From the NCBI RefSeq assembly GCF_001423245.1, contig NZ_LMOH01000027.1:169519-233518 (forward strand): a stretch of 64,000 nt of DNA, written 5' to 3'. Below are positions 1-9,643 of the stretch, piece after piece. This DNA comes from Aureimonas sp. Leaf324. GTDB taxonomy: Bacteria; Pseudomonadota; Alphaproteobacteria; Rhizobiales; Rhizobiaceae. The notes beneath the pieces were generated by a model that saw only the letters and a program-made list of their open reading frames with translations, ran no database searches and was not told the origin of the DNA. The translations under genes and the position numbers were made by a program. Within the stretch, counting starts at the first letter, position 1, and every line of letters begins with the position of its first letter.

Positions 1-1114
<1,114 letters not shown>

Positions 1115-1423
1115 CCGAAACGTCCTTCCAGGAAACAAGATTGTCGCGGGCGCGAGCCGCCACGCGGGGGTCCGCCGCCGGGGATCGTCGCCGATCCGCA
1201 AGCCCGCGCTCCGGGACGCGGCGGCTGGACTTTCAGAACGTGGGAGAGATAAGAGGGCCCCCGGAGGAAGTCAACGCCGGCCCCAGCGCGGGCGTGCGGC
1301 CCTCAAAACACCGCAAAGTCGGCTCTTTGCCAGTCCTGGAGCCGCCTCGCGCCCTTGCCCTGCCGGGCGACGACGCCCGGCGCTCCGCCCTTGTTTCGTC
1401 GTCGTCGGGAAGGCTTCCGCTTC
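1115..1423. other. Divergent intergenic region secA / ppiC-like gene
   Basis: This 309-bp spacer lies between two divergent starts and must hold both promoters. I see no convincing gene in it. Frames that stay open across it are GC-rich shadows, and I could not pick out a clear -35/-10 pair. Confidence 0.5.
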
Positions 1424-2419
1424 ATGCTCACTTCGCTCCGCTCGCGGCTCGCCGCCTCCGGCCTGATCCTGGCCGCGCTTGCCGTCGGCGCCCATGCCCA
1501 GGATGCGCCGACGCCCGCCCCGGCCGCGCCCGCCGCCGCCGCGCCGGCTCCGGCCCCGGTGCCGCCGGAGACGGTGCTCGTGACGGTCGGCAATGCCAAG
1601 ATCACGCAGGCCGACCTCGAGGCCGCCAGCGCCGATCTCGGGGCACAGTTCGCCCAGCTTCCGCCCGAGCAGCGCCGTCTCGCGACGCTGGCCGCCCTCG
1701 TCGACATCAAGGCGCTGGCCCAGAAGGCCGAGGCCGAGAAGCTCGGCGACGACGCCGAGACGGCGCGCCGCATCGCCTTCCTGCGCGAGCGGGCGCTGCA
1801 CAACGCCTATTTCGAGAAGCACGGCATCTCCGCCATCACCGACGCCGAGGTGCGCGCGCGCTACGACAAGGAAGTCGCCGCGATCAAGCCGGTCGAGGAG
1901 GTGCACGCCAAGCACATCCTTGTTCCCACCAAGGAAGAGGCCGAGGCCGCGATCAAGGAACTCGACGCCGGCAAGGACTTCGATGCGCTCGCCGCCGAGA
2001 AGTCGACCGGCCCGACCGGCCCGCAGGGCGGCGATCTCGGCTTCTTCGGTCCCGGCCAGATGGTGCCGGCCTTCGAGACGGCGGCCTACGCACTGCAGCC
2101 CGGCACCTACACCAAGGAGTCGGTGCAGACCCAGTTCGGCTGGCACGTCATCAAGGTGATCGAGAAGCGCCCGCAGCAGCCGCCCGCCTTCGAGCAGGTG
2201 GCCGACCAGGTGCGACAGGTCGTGATGCGCGAGAAGTATGTCGAGCTCGTCCAGGCCGCCCGCGCCGACGAGGCCGTGACCTACGACGACCCGGCCCTGA
2301 AGTCGCAGATGGACACGATGGAAAAGGCCATGTCGGGTGCCGCCGAGGATCCGGAAGCCGCGGCCGACGAAGCCGAGACGGACGCCGCGCCGGCCCCGGC
2401 CCCGGCCCCGGCACAGTAA
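1424..2419 (+). CDS. Periplasmic peptidylprolyl isomerase, PpiC/parvulin family
   Basis: This is a 331-residue parvulin-type prolyl cis-trans isomerase and probable envelope protein-folding chaperone. The ATG at 1424 gives a clean Sec signal peptide (charged MLTSLRSR, hydrophobic core, AHA-QDA cleavage near residue 25). An upstream in-frame ATG at 1355 would put 23 arginine-rich residues before it, so I reject that start. An Ala/Pro linker precedes a SurA_N-like helical region. The PpiC domain lies at about residues 155-250 and shows VHAKHILV, a GGDLGFFGPGQMVPAFE segment and FGWHVIKV, the usual landmarks. The C-terminus is Glu/Ala/Pro rich. It lies between secA and argJ, as in many rhizobia, and is followed by a strong terminator. 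Confidence 0.92.
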   Translation: MLTSLRSRLAASGLILAALAVGAHAQDAPTPAPAAPAAAAPAPAPVPPETVLVTVGNAKITQADLEAASADLGAQFAQLPPEQRRLATLAALVDIKALAQKAEAEKLGDDAETARRIAFLRERALHNAYFEKHGISAITDAEVRARYDKEVAAIKPVEEVHAKHILVPTKEEAEAAIKELDAGKDFDALAAEKSTGPTGPQGGDLGFFGPGQMVPAFETAAYALQPGTYTKESVQTQFGWHVIKVIEKRPQQPPAFEQVADQVRQVVMREKYVELVQAARADEAVTYDDPALKSQMDTMEKAMSGAAEDPEAAADEAETDAAPAPAPAPAQ

Positions 2420-2445
2420 CCGGTCGCTCGAGAAGCGAGCCGTCG

Positions 2446-2482
2446 AAAAGGGGCGCCGGAGCCGATCCGGCGCCCCTTTTTC
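2446..2482 (+). terminator. Rho-independent terminator after the PpiC-like gene
   Basis: A 15-bp perfect stem (AAAAGGGGCGCCGGA, 2446-2460, pairing with 2466-2480) has a 5-nt loop and ends in a T-run. It lies 26 bp past the stop codon. Confidence 0.85.
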
Positions 2483-2587
2483 GTGCCCCCGTCCGGCCGC
2501 GCCGCGCAAATGTCGCTTGCCGCTCACCCGCGGCTTGGGGCACAGGGAGGCCGACCGCTCCAGTTCCCCCGGCCCAAGGGTTGCGCC

Positions 2588-3820
2588 ATGTCCCATCCCG
2601 TTTCCCCGCTCGCCCCCCGCTCCGTGCCGGACATGCCCGCCGTCGCCGGCGTGTCGATCGCGACGGGCGCCGCCGGCATCAAGTACAAGGGCCGCACCGA
2701 CGTCCTTACCATGACCTTCGCCGAAGGGACGGCGGTGGCGGGGGTGCTCACCACCTCGCGCTGTCCCTCGGCCCCGGTGGACCATTGCCGCGCTAGCCTG
2801 AAGGGTGGGCGGGCCCGCGCGCTCGTCGTCAATTCCGGCAACGCCAACGCCTTCACCGGCCGCAAGGGTGCCGCCACCACGGATGCGACCGCACGGGCCG
2901 CCGCCGAGGCGGTCGGCTGCTCGCCCTCGGAAGTGTTCCTCGCGTCCACCGGCGTGATCGGCGAGCCGCTCGACGCCGCCAAGATCACGCCGCTTCTCGC
3001 CGGCCTCTTTTCGCAAGGGGAGGGTGCACGCTGGCGCGAGGCCGCCGACGCGATCATGACCACCGACACCTATGCCAAGGTCGCGACGCGCACCGTCGCG
3101 CTCGGCGAGGCGACGGTGTGCCTCAACGGCATCGCCAAGGGCGCCGGGATGATCGCGCCCGACATGGCGACGATGCTGTCGTTCCTCGCCACCGACGCGG
3201 CTATCGCGCCGGACGTCCTCCAGGTGCTGCTGGCAGACGCGGTCGGCCCGACCTTCAACTCGGTGACGGTCGACAGCGACACCTCGACCTCCGACACGCT
3301 GCTCCTCTTTGCGACGGGCGCCGCCGGCAACGCGGAGGTCGCCGATGCCGGCGACGCGCGGCTCGGGCCCTTCCGCGAGGCGCTGGCCGCCGTCCTTCTC
3401 GATCTCGCACGCCAGGTCGCGCGCGACGGCGAGGGCGCGCGCAAGGAGATCATCGTGACGGTGGAGGGCGCCGTCGACGATCGCTCCGCCAAGCGCATCG
3501 CGCTCTCGATCGCCAATTCGCCGCTGGTGAAGACCGCGGTCGCGGGCGAGGACGCCAACTGGGGCCGCGTGGTGATGGCGGTCGGCAAGGCGGGCGAGCC
3601 GGCCGAGCGCGATCGCCTCGCGATCTCGTTCGGCGACGTGCGCGTGGCGGTCGACGGCGAGCGCGACCCGGCCTATTCGGAGGCGGAAGCTTCGGCCGCG
3701 ATGAAACGGGACGAGATCCGGATTGGCGTCCAGCTCGGCCTCGGGACCGGGCGCTGGACGGTCTACACCTGCGACCTCACGAAGGAATACGTCGCGATCA
3801 ATGGCGACTACCGGAGCTGA
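2588..3820 (+). CDS. argJ: Bifunctional glutamate N-acetyltransferase / amino-acid N-acetyltransferase ArgJ
   Basis: ArgJ transfers the acetyl group from N-acetylornithine to glutamate, closing the cyclic arginine pathway; bifunctional forms also use acetyl-CoA. The 410-residue protein matches the family length of about 400-415. The autocleavage motif is ATMLSF, with the nucleophilic Thr at residue 195, so the precursor should split into alpha and beta chains there. Other family marks are [12 protein letters not shown] near the N-terminus, [14 protein letters not shown], and [15 protein letters not shown] in the C-terminal half. I chose ATG 2588 because the open frame upstream of it (from 2483) is unconserved leader. 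The stop codon overlaps the start of the next gene by about 20 bp, implying cotranscription. Confidence 0.96.
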   Translation: MSHPVSPLAPRSVPDMPAVAGVSIATGAAGIKYKGRTDVLTMTFAEGTAVAGVLTTSRCPSAPVDHCRASLKGGRARALVVNSGNANAFTGRKGAATTDATARAAAEAVGCSPSEVFLASTGVIGEPLDAAKITPLLAGLFSQGEGARWREAADAIMTTDTYAKVATRTVALGEATVCLNGIAKGAGMIAPDMATMLSFLATDAAIAPDVLQVLLADAVGPTFNSVTVDSDTSTSDTLLLFATGAAGNAEVADAGDARLGPFREALAAVLLDLARQVARDGEGARKEIIVTVEGAVDDRSAKRIALSIANSPLVKTAVAGEDANWGRVVMAVGKAGEPAERDRLAISFGDVRVAVDGERDPAYSEAEASAAMKRDEIRIGVQLGLGTGRWTVYTCDLTKEYVAINGDYRS

Positions 3821-4589
3821 GCGCGTGCCGCGGCTGACAGTGGTGCGCCGGCTGGAGGCGGCGGGCTTCCGCGCCTGGCCCGCCAGTTCGACCTTCTACG
3901 ACGGCACCTGGGCGGTGCGGCTGACGACGAGCTTCCCGGCCAAGCGGCTGAACTCTGTGAACCCGCTCGACCCCGCCGACGACGCCGAGATCGAGGCGCG
4001 CATCGAGCGGGCCGAGGCGCGGTTCGCCGCGGTCGGCCGGCCGCTGGTGTTCCGGCAGTCGCCGCTCGCCCCGCCGCGCCTCATCCGCCATCTCGACGAG
4101 GCCGGCTGGTCGAGTTTTGGCGAATCGATCGTCTACACCGCCGATCTCGCCAGCCTCGACCTTGCCGAGGCGATCGACCGGATCCCGCTGCAGGACGCGC
4201 GGCGCTACCTCGAGGCCTCGCTCACCGTCCATCGCCGGCCGCCGGCGCTGCGCGAGGGGCTGGAGGCGGTGCTCGCCTCGATCCGCCCGCCCGCGGCCTA
4301 TTTCGTGCGCGAGAACGACGGAGGCCGGCCGATCGCCGTGGCGCTCGCGATCTCCGACAACGACCTCGCAGGCATTCTCGACGTCGCGGTCGACAGCGGC
4401 TACCGCCGCCAGGGCATCGGCATCGATCTCGTGGCGACCGCGCTGCGCCACACCGCCCACAAGGGCGCGCGCACCGGGTGGCTGCAGGTCGAGGCCGAGA
4501 ACGCCGCCGGCCGCGCCCTCTATGCCCGCCTCGGCTTCACGGAAGCCTATCGCTACGTCTACCGCGCCCCGCCGGGCATCATCGTCTGA
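3801..4589 (+). CDS. GNAT family N-acetyltransferase
   Basis: This 262-residue protein has a GNAT acetyltransferase fold in its C-terminal half. The acetyl-CoA-binding motif A is seen as [19 protein letters not shown] (about residues 195-213), followed by [27 protein letters not shown], a typical motif B ending. The N-terminal half is less conserved. The substrate is unknown. The ATG at 3801 overlaps argJ by 20 bp; a GTG at 3825 is an alternative start. It sits between argJ and mutT in an apparent argJ-GNAT-mutT operon, an arrangement I associate with rhizobial genomes. Confidence 0.9.
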   Translation: MATTGAERVPRLTVVRRLEAAGFRAWPASSTFYDGTWAVRLTTSFPAKRLNSVNPLDPADDAEIEARIERAEARFAAVGRPLVFRQSPLAPPRLIRHLDEAGWSSFGESIVYTADLASLDLAEAIDRIPLQDARRYLEASLTVHRRPPALREGLEAVLASIRPPAAYFVRENDGGRPIAVALAISDNDLAGILDVAVDSGYRRQGIGIDLVATALRHTAHKGARTGWLQVEAENAAGRALYARLGFTEAYRYVYRAPPGIIV

Positions 4590-4604
4590 CGGGAGACCCG
4601 CCCC

Positions 4605-5015
4605 ATGCCGACGCCCCGTCTCCTCCTCGTCGCGGCCTGCGCGCTGCTCGATGCCGACAACCGCATCCTTCTCGCCCAGCGCCCGCCCGGCAAGTCGCTC
4701 GCCGGGCTCTGGGAGTTTCCCGGCGGCAAGGTGGAGGTGGGCGAGACGCCGGAGGAAACGCTGATCCGTGAGCTTCGCGAGGAGATCGGCGTCGAGACCA
4801 AGGCGGACTGCCTCGCCCCGCTCACCTTCGCCAGCCATACCTACGAAGGCTTCCACCTCCTGATGCCGCTCTACGTCTGCCGGCGCTACGAGGGCATTCC
4901 CCGGTCGATGGAGGGGCAGGCGTTGAAATGGGTGCGGGCGACCGCCCTGCGCGAGCATCCGATGCCGCCGGCCGACCTGCCGCTGATCCCGTTCCTCACC
5001 GACCTTCTCGCCTGA
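4605..5015 (+). CDS. mutT: 8-oxo-dGTP diphosphatase MutT (Nudix hydrolase)
   Basis: MutT removes oxidised 8-oxo-dGTP from the nucleotide pool and so prevents A:T to C:G transversions. The 136-residue protein carries a complete Nudix box: G at the start of GGKVEVGETPEETL, then RELREEIGV (about residues 37-59), with all acidic metal ligands present. The preceding QRPPGKSLAGLWEFPGGK is the classic MutT signature. Length matches the family (about 130-140). It starts 15 bp after the GNAT gene, so it is probably the last gene of that operon. Confidence 0.95.
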   Translation: MPTPRLLLVAACALLDADNRILLAQRPPGKSLAGLWEFPGGKVEVGETPEETLIRELREEIGVETKADCLAPLTFASHTYEGFHLLMPLYVCRRYEGIPRSMEGQALKWVRATALREHPMPPADLPLIPFLTDLLA

Positions 5016-5017
5016 CG

Positions 5018-5048
5018 CGAAAAAACGCGGGGGAGGCCCCCGCGTTAA
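5018..5048. terminator. Hairpin after mutT, possible terminator
   Basis: A perfect 10-bp stem (AACGCGGGGG, 5024-5033, with 5037-5046) has a 3-nt loop. The A-run lies on the left side, so on the plus strand the hairpin lacks a good U-tract; it is better formed as a terminator for minus-strand transcription. It is the only obvious 3' end signal for mutT. Confidence 0.5.
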
Positions 5049-5138
5049 GCATGCCGCTTAAACCGGTCTTCACGGTGCGTGGCGATGATCCCATCGGTCT
5101 GGCGCTCGGCGCGCCGGACGGGACTGGAGCCGGATCGC

Positions 5139-5411
5139 ATGCGCAAGAAGCCCAATCGATCGCCACGCCGTGCCGGGGTTGCCGGCGCCCTCCTGCGTGC
5201 CGCTCTCCTCGTCGCGCCGCTCGCCGGCGCCATCGCCTTCGGGATCGCGCCGCGCGGCAGCGACCGGCTGGTCGCGGCCAACGGCTCGGAAGGCATCGAC
5301 ACCATGACGACCGGCTCGGTGTCGGCGTCGCGCTTCACCTTCGCGGTCGGCGCCGCGCCGGTCGGCGGGTGCCTGCGGGTCGGCGACGGGCGACCGGGGG
5401 GCTCATGCTGA
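5139..5411 (+). CDS. Small membrane-anchored hypothetical protein
   Basis: This predicted 90-residue protein has a basic N-terminus (MRKKPNRSPRRAG) followed by one hydrophobic segment (about residues 16-36), like a signal anchor, then a polar tail. I do not recognise a family. A GGAG about 10 nt upstream supports ATG 5139. An in-frame ATG at 5079 would add 20 residues. Its stop codon overlaps the start of the Flp pilin gene (ATGCTGA), so the two are probably translationally coupled. Confidence 0.55.
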   Translation: MRKKPNRSPRRAGVAGALLRAALLVAPLAGAIAFGIAPRGSDRLVAANGSEGIDTMTTGSVSASRFTFAVGAAPVGGCLRVGDGRPGGSC

Positions 5412-5599
5412 AGCGCTTGCCCACATCCCAACGCTTCCTCGCCGACCGTTCGGGTGCCACCGCCATCGAATACGGCCTGATCGTCGCGCTCGTCGGGATC
5501 GCGCTCCTGGTCGGCCTCGGCGATACCCGAGATGGCGTCAGCGCCATGTTCAACAACCTGATGGTCAGGGTCTCCGAAGTCCTCGACCGGGGCGCCTGA
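5405..5599 (+). CDS. Flp family type IVb pilin
   Basis: This is the major subunit type of Tad/Flp pili. The 64-residue protein has the class features: a short basic leader, the prepilin peptidase site SG-ATAIEYG with the conserved Glu at +5 and the IEYG motif, then a hydrophobic helix (LIVALVGIALLVGLG), then a short polar tail. Typical Flp pilins are 50-70 residues. No tad/cpa secretion genes are visible nearby, so assembly would depend on a tad locus elsewhere. The start overlaps the upstream small gene by 7 bp. Confidence 0.9.
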   Translation: MLKRLPTSQRFLADRSGATAIEYGLIVALVGIALLVGLGDTRDGVSAMFNNLMVRVSEVLDRGA

Positions 5600-5606
5600 C
5601 GGATCT

Positions 5607-6479
5607 TCAGTCCTTCGGCCGCAGCGCCTCCGCCAGGCTGTGCGTCGCGCTGCCGGGCTTCAGCGGCTTCTGCTGGCTCTCGTGCGGCTTCCAGCCCGAC
5701 AGGTAGACGACGTCGAAGGTCGCGCGCAGGCGGCCGTCCGCATCCGCGAAGCGCTCGGCATAGATTTCCGCCGCCCGGAAGAACAATTGCCGTCCCACTG
5801 GGCGACGTGCCCGCGCGTGCAGCATGTTGCTCATGCCCATGTCGCGCAGATCCCGCATCAGCTCGAACATCGAGGCGTAGCGCACCGTCAGCCGGTCCTG
5901 GTCGATGACGGGCAGCGCGAAGCCGGCGCGCTGGAGGAGGCCGCCCGCCTCCCGCAGGTCCGCGAACGGTGCGACGCGGGGGCTGGCGCCCCCTGAGATT
6001 TCAGCCTCCGCCGCCAGAAGCGAGGCGCGCAGCTCGTTCAGCGTCTCGCCGCCCAAAAGCGCTGCGAGGAACAGCCCGTCGGGTCGCAGCGCCCGCCGGA
6101 TCTGCACCAGAGCGCCCGGCGTGTCGTTGGTGAGGTGCAGCGAGAGCGGCGACAGGACGAGATCGACGCTCTCGTCGCGCAGGGGCAGCGCCTCCTCGTC
6201 GGCGACGACCCCTTCGCCGGGACCGAGGAACCGCGCGTCGCGCTCGATGCGCAGGAGCCGCTCGACCTGGCCGCCCCGCCCGAGGCGTGCGGCGAGCGCC
6301 CCGGTGTGTCCGGCAAGCTCGACGCCCACCGCGAACTGGCGCTGGACCAGCGACAGGCGCTCGGCCAGCTCGTCCGCCACCGCATCGAGGAGGAACGAGG
6401 CGCCCGGCGCCGCGCGCGCCGCCGCGCGCACGCGGCGCCGGTCGATCAGCGCACGGTCGAAGGGGGCGTTGGCGGTCAT
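5607..6479 (-). CDS. Class I SAM-dependent methyltransferase, BioC/NDUFAF5-like
   Basis: This 290-residue SAM-dependent methyltransferase resembles the BioC/NDUFAF5 group (human NDUFAF5 is a complex I assembly factor). Visible features are an N-terminal FDRALIDRRRVRAAARA segment typical of NDUFAF5 homologues, the acidic motif LPLRDESVDLVLSPLSLH with an LHLTNDTPGAL continuation, and LRPDGLFLAALLGGETLNELR after it. The N-terminal glycine motif is atypical. The start is ATG 6479 because upstream frame extension runs through the divergent comF gene. Biological substrate is not established. The gene is divergent from comF, another pairing I associate with rhizobia. Confidence 0.85.
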   Translation of the reverse strand: MTANAPFDRALIDRRRVRAAARAAPGASFLLDAVADELAERLSLVQRQFAVGVELAGHTGALAARLGRGGQVERLLRIERDARFLGPGEGVVADEEALPLRDESVDLVLSPLSLHLTNDTPGALVQIRRALRPDGLFLAALLGGETLNELRASLLAAEAEISGGASPRVAPFADLREAGGLLQRAGFALPVIDQDRLTVRYASMFELMRDLRDMGMSNMLHARARRPVGRQLFFRAAEIYAERFADADGRLRATFDVVYLSGWKPHESQQKPLKPGSATHSLAEALRPKD

Positions 6480-6590
6480 TGTCGGGCTCCAGGTCTCGAA
6501 GCGGGGCAAGGGGCTTGTGGCGGGCTCGCCGGGGAGTATCGTCGGCGGCGGCGCAAGGGAAGCGCCGGAGGAAGGCGTGGGGGTGGGGCG

Positions 6591-7346
6591 ATGGGCATGG
6601 ATCTCGTCTGGCGCGGTCTGTCCCGTGTCGCGGGGCCGATCGGTCGGCTCATCTATCCGCCGGTCTGTGCCGGCTGCGGCGCCGCCCTCGCGCGGGCGCC
6701 GGCCGTGTGTTCGCCCTGCTGGCAGTCGCTGCGCTTCATCGAGCGTCCCTATTGCGAGGTGCTGGGCCTTCCCTTTTCCTACGATCTCGGGCGCGGCTTC
6801 CTCTCGGCGGAAGCCATCGCCGATCCACCGGTGTTCGTACGCCTGCGCGCCGCCCTCGTCTACGAGACGCTCGCCGCGCGCATGGTGGCGTCCCTGAAAT
6901 ACGCCGACCGGGCGGATCTCGTTCCGCTGATGGCGGCCTGGATGCGCCGGGCGGGCGAGGAGGCGATCGCCGCCAGCGACCTCGTCGTGCCGGTGCCGCT
7001 CCACGCGCGGCGCCTCATGCGGCGGCGCTTCAACCAGTCTGCCGAACTCGCCCGCGCGATCGCCCGCGCCGAACGGCTCGCCTATGCACCCATGAGTCTT
7101 CGGCGGCGGCGCGCGACGCGCAGCCAGGTGGGCCTCGGGCCGGACGAGCGGCGCGAGAACGTGCGCGGCGCCTTCGAGGTGCCGGCCGGGGCGGCCGACA
7201 CGGTGCGCGGCCGGCGCGTCCTCCTCGTCGACGACGTCTACACCACCGGCGCGACGGTCTCGGCGGCGACGCTTGCGCTCAAGCGCGCCGGCGCCGCCGA
7301 GGTCAGCGTCCTCGTCTTCGCCAGGGTTGCGGCGGGCGGCGGATGA
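6591..7346 (+). CDS. comF: ComF family protein (amidophosphoribosyltransferase-like)
   Basis: This 251-residue ComF-type phosphoribosyltransferase-fold protein is linked in other bacteria to uptake or processing of incoming DNA. The N-terminus has a zinc-finger-like set of cysteines (CAGCG at about residue 26, then CSPCW), followed by VPVPLHARRLMRRRFNQS, the ComF hallmark, and the PRPP-binding loop VLLVDDVYTTGAT near residue 215. Length is normal for the family. It is the first gene of a probable run comF-grxC-amidase-DUF1178, which are closely spaced on the same strand. Confidence 0.92.
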   Translation: MGMDLVWRGLSRVAGPIGRLIYPPVCAGCGAALARAPAVCSPCWQSLRFIERPYCEVLGLPFSYDLGRGFLSAEAIADPPVFVRLRAALVYETLAARMVASLKYADRADLVPLMAAWMRRAGEEAIAASDLVVPVPLHARRLMRRRFNQSAELARAIARAERLAYAPMSLRRRRATRSQVGLGPDERRENVRGAFEVPAGAADTVRGRRVLLVDDVYTTGATVSAATLALKRAGAAEVSVLVFARVAAGGG

Positions 7347-7384
7347 CCGCATATCAGCCCGTCGCCTGAAGTTTCGAGGACGCC

Positions 7385-7642
7385 ATGCCCCCCGTCACCA
7401 TCTATACCCGACAGTTCTGCGGCTACTGCGCGCGCGCCAAGGATCTCCTGACCCGCAAGGGCGTCGCCTTCGAGGAGAAGGACGCGACCGTCGAGCCGTC
7501 CTACCGGCAGGAGATGATGAGCCGCGCCCCCGGCAGCTCGACCTTCCCGCAGATCTTCATCGGCGACCGGCACGTCGGCGGCTGCGACGATCTTCACGCA
7601 CTGGACCGGGCCGGCAAGCTCGATCCGATGCTGGCCGGCTGA
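7385..7642 (+). CDS. grxC: Glutaredoxin 3 (GrxC)
   Basis: This 85-residue dithiol glutaredoxin reduces protein and low-molecular disulfides with glutathione. The active site is CGYC (residues 12-15 in QFCGYCARAK). The TFPQIFIGDRHVGGCDDL segment supplies the cis-proline and the GG glutathione-binding turn. Length matches GrxC. It lies 38 bp after comF and 12 bp before the amidase, so it is probably cotranscribed with both. Confidence 0.95.
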   Translation: MPPVTIYTRQFCGYCARAKDLLTRKGVAFEEKDATVEPSYRQEMMSRAPGSSTFPQIFIGDRHVGGCDDLHALDRAGKLDPMLAG

Positions 7643-7654
7643 GGGCCCGAGGCG

Positions 7655-8515
7655 ATGACGACGTTCAAGGCCGCCGTGGTGCAGATGCGCTCCGGCGAGG
7701 ATCCCGCCCGCAACATCGAGGCGATGGAGGCGCTGGTCGCCGACGCTGCCGCGCGCGGCGCGCAGTTCGTGCAGACGCCGGAGATGACCGGCATCCTCAG
7801 CCGCGACCGCGAGCGGTTCCGCTCGCACCTGAAGCCGGCGGACAGCGATCCGGTGGTGGCCGCCGCGCGCGCGCTGGCGCGCCGTCATGCGATCGTCCTC
7901 CATCTCGGCTCGACGGCGGTCGATGCCGGCGACGGGATGGCGGCCAACCGCGCCTTCCTGTTCGGGCCGGACGGCGAGACGATCGAGACCTACGACAAGA
8001 TCCACATGTTCGACGTCGATCTCGACGGCGGCGAGAGCTGGCGCGAATCGGCGACCTACCTGCCGGGCACGCGCTCGGGGCTCGCCGACGTACGCTTTGC
8101 GGACGGCACGGCGCGGATCGGCTTTGCGGTCTGCTACGACATGCGCTTTCCCGAGCTCTTCCGGGCCGAGGCGCTGGCCGGTGCCGAGGTGCTGACGGCG
8201 CCCGCCGCCTTCACGCGCCAGACCGGCGAGGCGCACTGGCACGTCCTCCTGCGCGCCCGCGCGATCGAAAACAACTGCTTCATGATCGCCGCCGCGCAAG
8301 GCGGTCGCCACGAGGACGGGCGCGAGACCTTCGGCCACTCGCTGATCTCGGACCCCTGGGGCCGCATCGTCGCCGAGGTGAAGGGCGACGAGCCGGGCGT
8401 GGCGCTGGCGACGGTCGACACCGAGCTCGTCGGCAGCGTGCGCGCCAAGATCCCCAACCTCAAGAACCGCCGGCCCTTCGAGGCGCCGGCGGTGCGCGCG
8501 ACCGCAGAGGCATGA
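7655..8515 (+). CDS. Carbon-nitrogen hydrolase family protein (Nit1-like amidase)
   Basis: This 286-residue nitrilase-superfamily amidase has the full catalytic triad: Glu43 (QTPEMTG), Lys115 (YDKIHMFDVDL) and Cys160 (GFAVCYDMRFPELF). The HMFDVDL and DMRFPELF motifs place it with the Nit1/deaminated-glutathione amidase branch, which repairs deaminated glutathione made by transaminase side reactions. Sitting directly behind a glutaredoxin gene is consistent with that role, which remains inferred. Its stop overlaps the start of the DUF1178 gene (ATGA). Confidence 0.92.
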   Translation: MTTFKAAVVQMRSGEDPARNIEAMEALVADAAARGAQFVQTPEMTGILSRDRERFRSHLKPADSDPVVAAARALARRHAIVLHLGSTAVDAGDGMAANRAFLFGPDGETIETYDKIHMFDVDLDGGESWRESATYLPGTRSGLADVRFADGTARIGFAVCYDMRFPELFRAEALAGAEVLTAPAAFTRQTGEAHWHVLLRARAIENNCFMIAAAQGGRHEDGRETFGHSLISDPWGRIVAEVKGDEPGVALATVDTELVGSVRAKIPNLKNRRPFEAPAVRATAEA

Positions 8516-8955
8516 TCCGCTACGCCCTTCGCTGCCGGGACTGCGGCCACGGGTTCGACGGCTGGTTCCGCTCCTCCGCCGATTTCGAGGCGCAGGGCGC
8601 GCGCAAGCTGCTGGCCTGCCCGGTCTGCGAGGGGCACGGCGTCGAAAAGGCGCTGATGAGCCCGGCCGTCGCGGCAGCGCCCGAGCGTGTGCCCCGAACG
8701 GGCGGCGCCGTGACGAGCGCGCCGGCGGGCGAGGCGGCCGAACTCTACCGGCAGCTGCAGGAGATGGCCCGCAAGGTGCGCGCCGAGGGACACTATGTCG
8801 GCGCGGGCTTTGCCGAGGAAGCGCGGCGCATCCACTATGGCGAGGCCGAAGGCCGGCAGATCTTCGGCGAGGCGAGCGGGCAGGAGGTGCGCGGCCTCCT
8901 CGAGGAAGGCATCGCCGCGCTGCCTTTGCCGCCGCTCCCCGAAGACAAGAACTGA
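8512..8955 (+). CDS. DUF1178 family protein
   Basis: This 147-residue protein begins MIRYALRCRDCGHGFDGWF and has a second Cys pair, CPVCEGHG, at about residues 41-48. The two CxxC pairs suggest an N-terminal zinc ribbon. The C-terminal half contains the conserved GAGFAEEARRIHYGEAE motif. This is the DUF1178 family, widespread in alpha- and betaproteobacteria and of unknown function. It overlaps the amidase gene by 4 bp, so it is translationally coupled to it. Confidence 0.93.
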   Translation: MIRYALRCRDCGHGFDGWFRSSADFEAQGARKLLACPVCEGHGVEKALMSPAVAAAPERVPRTGGAVTSAPAGEAAELYRQLQEMARKVRAEGHYVGAGFAEEARRIHYGEAEGRQIFGEASGQEVRGLLEEGIAALPLPPLPEDKN

Positions 8956-8973
8956 ACCGACGGACCGACATCC

Positions 8974-9267
8974 ATGGCCAAGACCTTCGCCAAGGCGCCG
9001 AGCCCCTGCGTCTCCGTCTGCAAGTTCAAGATCGAGGGGCAGTGCATCGCCTGCCGGATGACCAAGCCCGAGAAGAAGCGCTTCAAGCGGCTGGAGGGCA
9101 AGGGCGAGAAGCGCGCCTTCCTCGCCATGCTGAGCGAGCGGCTGCAGGCGGCGGGCCGCTACGCCTACTGGTCGCGCATGTATCGCCGCCGCTGCGAGAA
9201 GAAGGGGCGGCCCTGTCCGCTCGACAAGCTGGAGGCCGACCTCGACACGAGGGCCAAGGCTGCCTAA
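8974..9267 (+). CDS. DUF1289 domain-containing protein (copy 1)
   Basis: This 97-residue basic protein carries the DUF1289 cysteine pattern PSPCVSVCKFKIEGQCIACRM (quoted in part: PSPCVSVC, then C-IAC) and a conserved CPLD near residue 85. The four N-terminal Cys probably bind a metal or cluster; this is inference. It is 18 bp behind DUF1178. A paralogue follows immediately. Confidence 0.88.
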   Translation: MAKTFAKAPSPCVSVCKFKIEGQCIACRMTKPEKKRFKRLEGKGEKRAFLAMLSERLQAAGRYAYWSRMYRRRCEKKGRPCPLDKLEADLDTRAKAA

Positions 9268-9298
9268 CTCCAGGGTCACGGACCCCGAGGACCCATCC

Positions 9299-9580
9299 AT
9301 GAGCGTATCGCCAGCCTGGGCGGATGCCCCGAGCCCCTGTGTCGACGTGTGCAAGTACAAGCGCGCGGGACGCTGCGTCGGCTGCATGATGACCAAGATG
9401 GAGAAGGACTCCTTCCCTCATTCGGGCAGTGCCGAGCGCAAGCGCGCCTTCTTCGAGGCGCTGCTCGCGCGCCTGCGCGCTGAGCACAAGAACCCCGCCT
9501 TCTGGGCGATCGCCTATCGCCGCAAGTGCCAACAGGAGGGCGTGCCCTGTCCGCTGGACGAGGAGGACGGCGACCTTTGA
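9299..9580 (+). CDS. DUF1289 domain-containing protein (copy 2)
   Basis: This 93-residue paralogue of the preceding gene has PSPCVDVCKYK, GRCVGCMMTK, YRRKCQQEG and CPLDEEDGDL, aligning throughout with copy 1. The paired genes suggest a local duplication, though they are well diverged outside the cysteine motifs. The function is unknown. A strong terminator follows 10 bp after the stop, closing the comF-to-DUF1289 run. Confidence 0.88.
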   Translation: MSVSPAWADAPSPCVDVCKYKRAGRCVGCMMTKMEKDSFPHSGSAERKRAFFEALLARLRAEHKNPAFWAIAYRRKCQQEGVPCPLDEEDGDL

Positions 9581-9590
9581 CCGCATACGA

Positions 9591-9624
9591 AAAAGGCCCG
9601 CCGGATCGCTCCGGCGGGCCTTTT
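9591..9624. terminator. Bidirectional rho-independent terminator
   Basis: A perfect 15-bp stem AAAAGGCCCGCCGGA (9591-9605, pairing with 9610-9624) has a 4-nt loop. It has A on one side and T on the other, so it can serve both the DUF1289 genes (plus) and dps (minus), which converge here. Confidence 0.9.
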
Positions 9625-9643
9625 CTGGGTAAGGGTCGATCGC

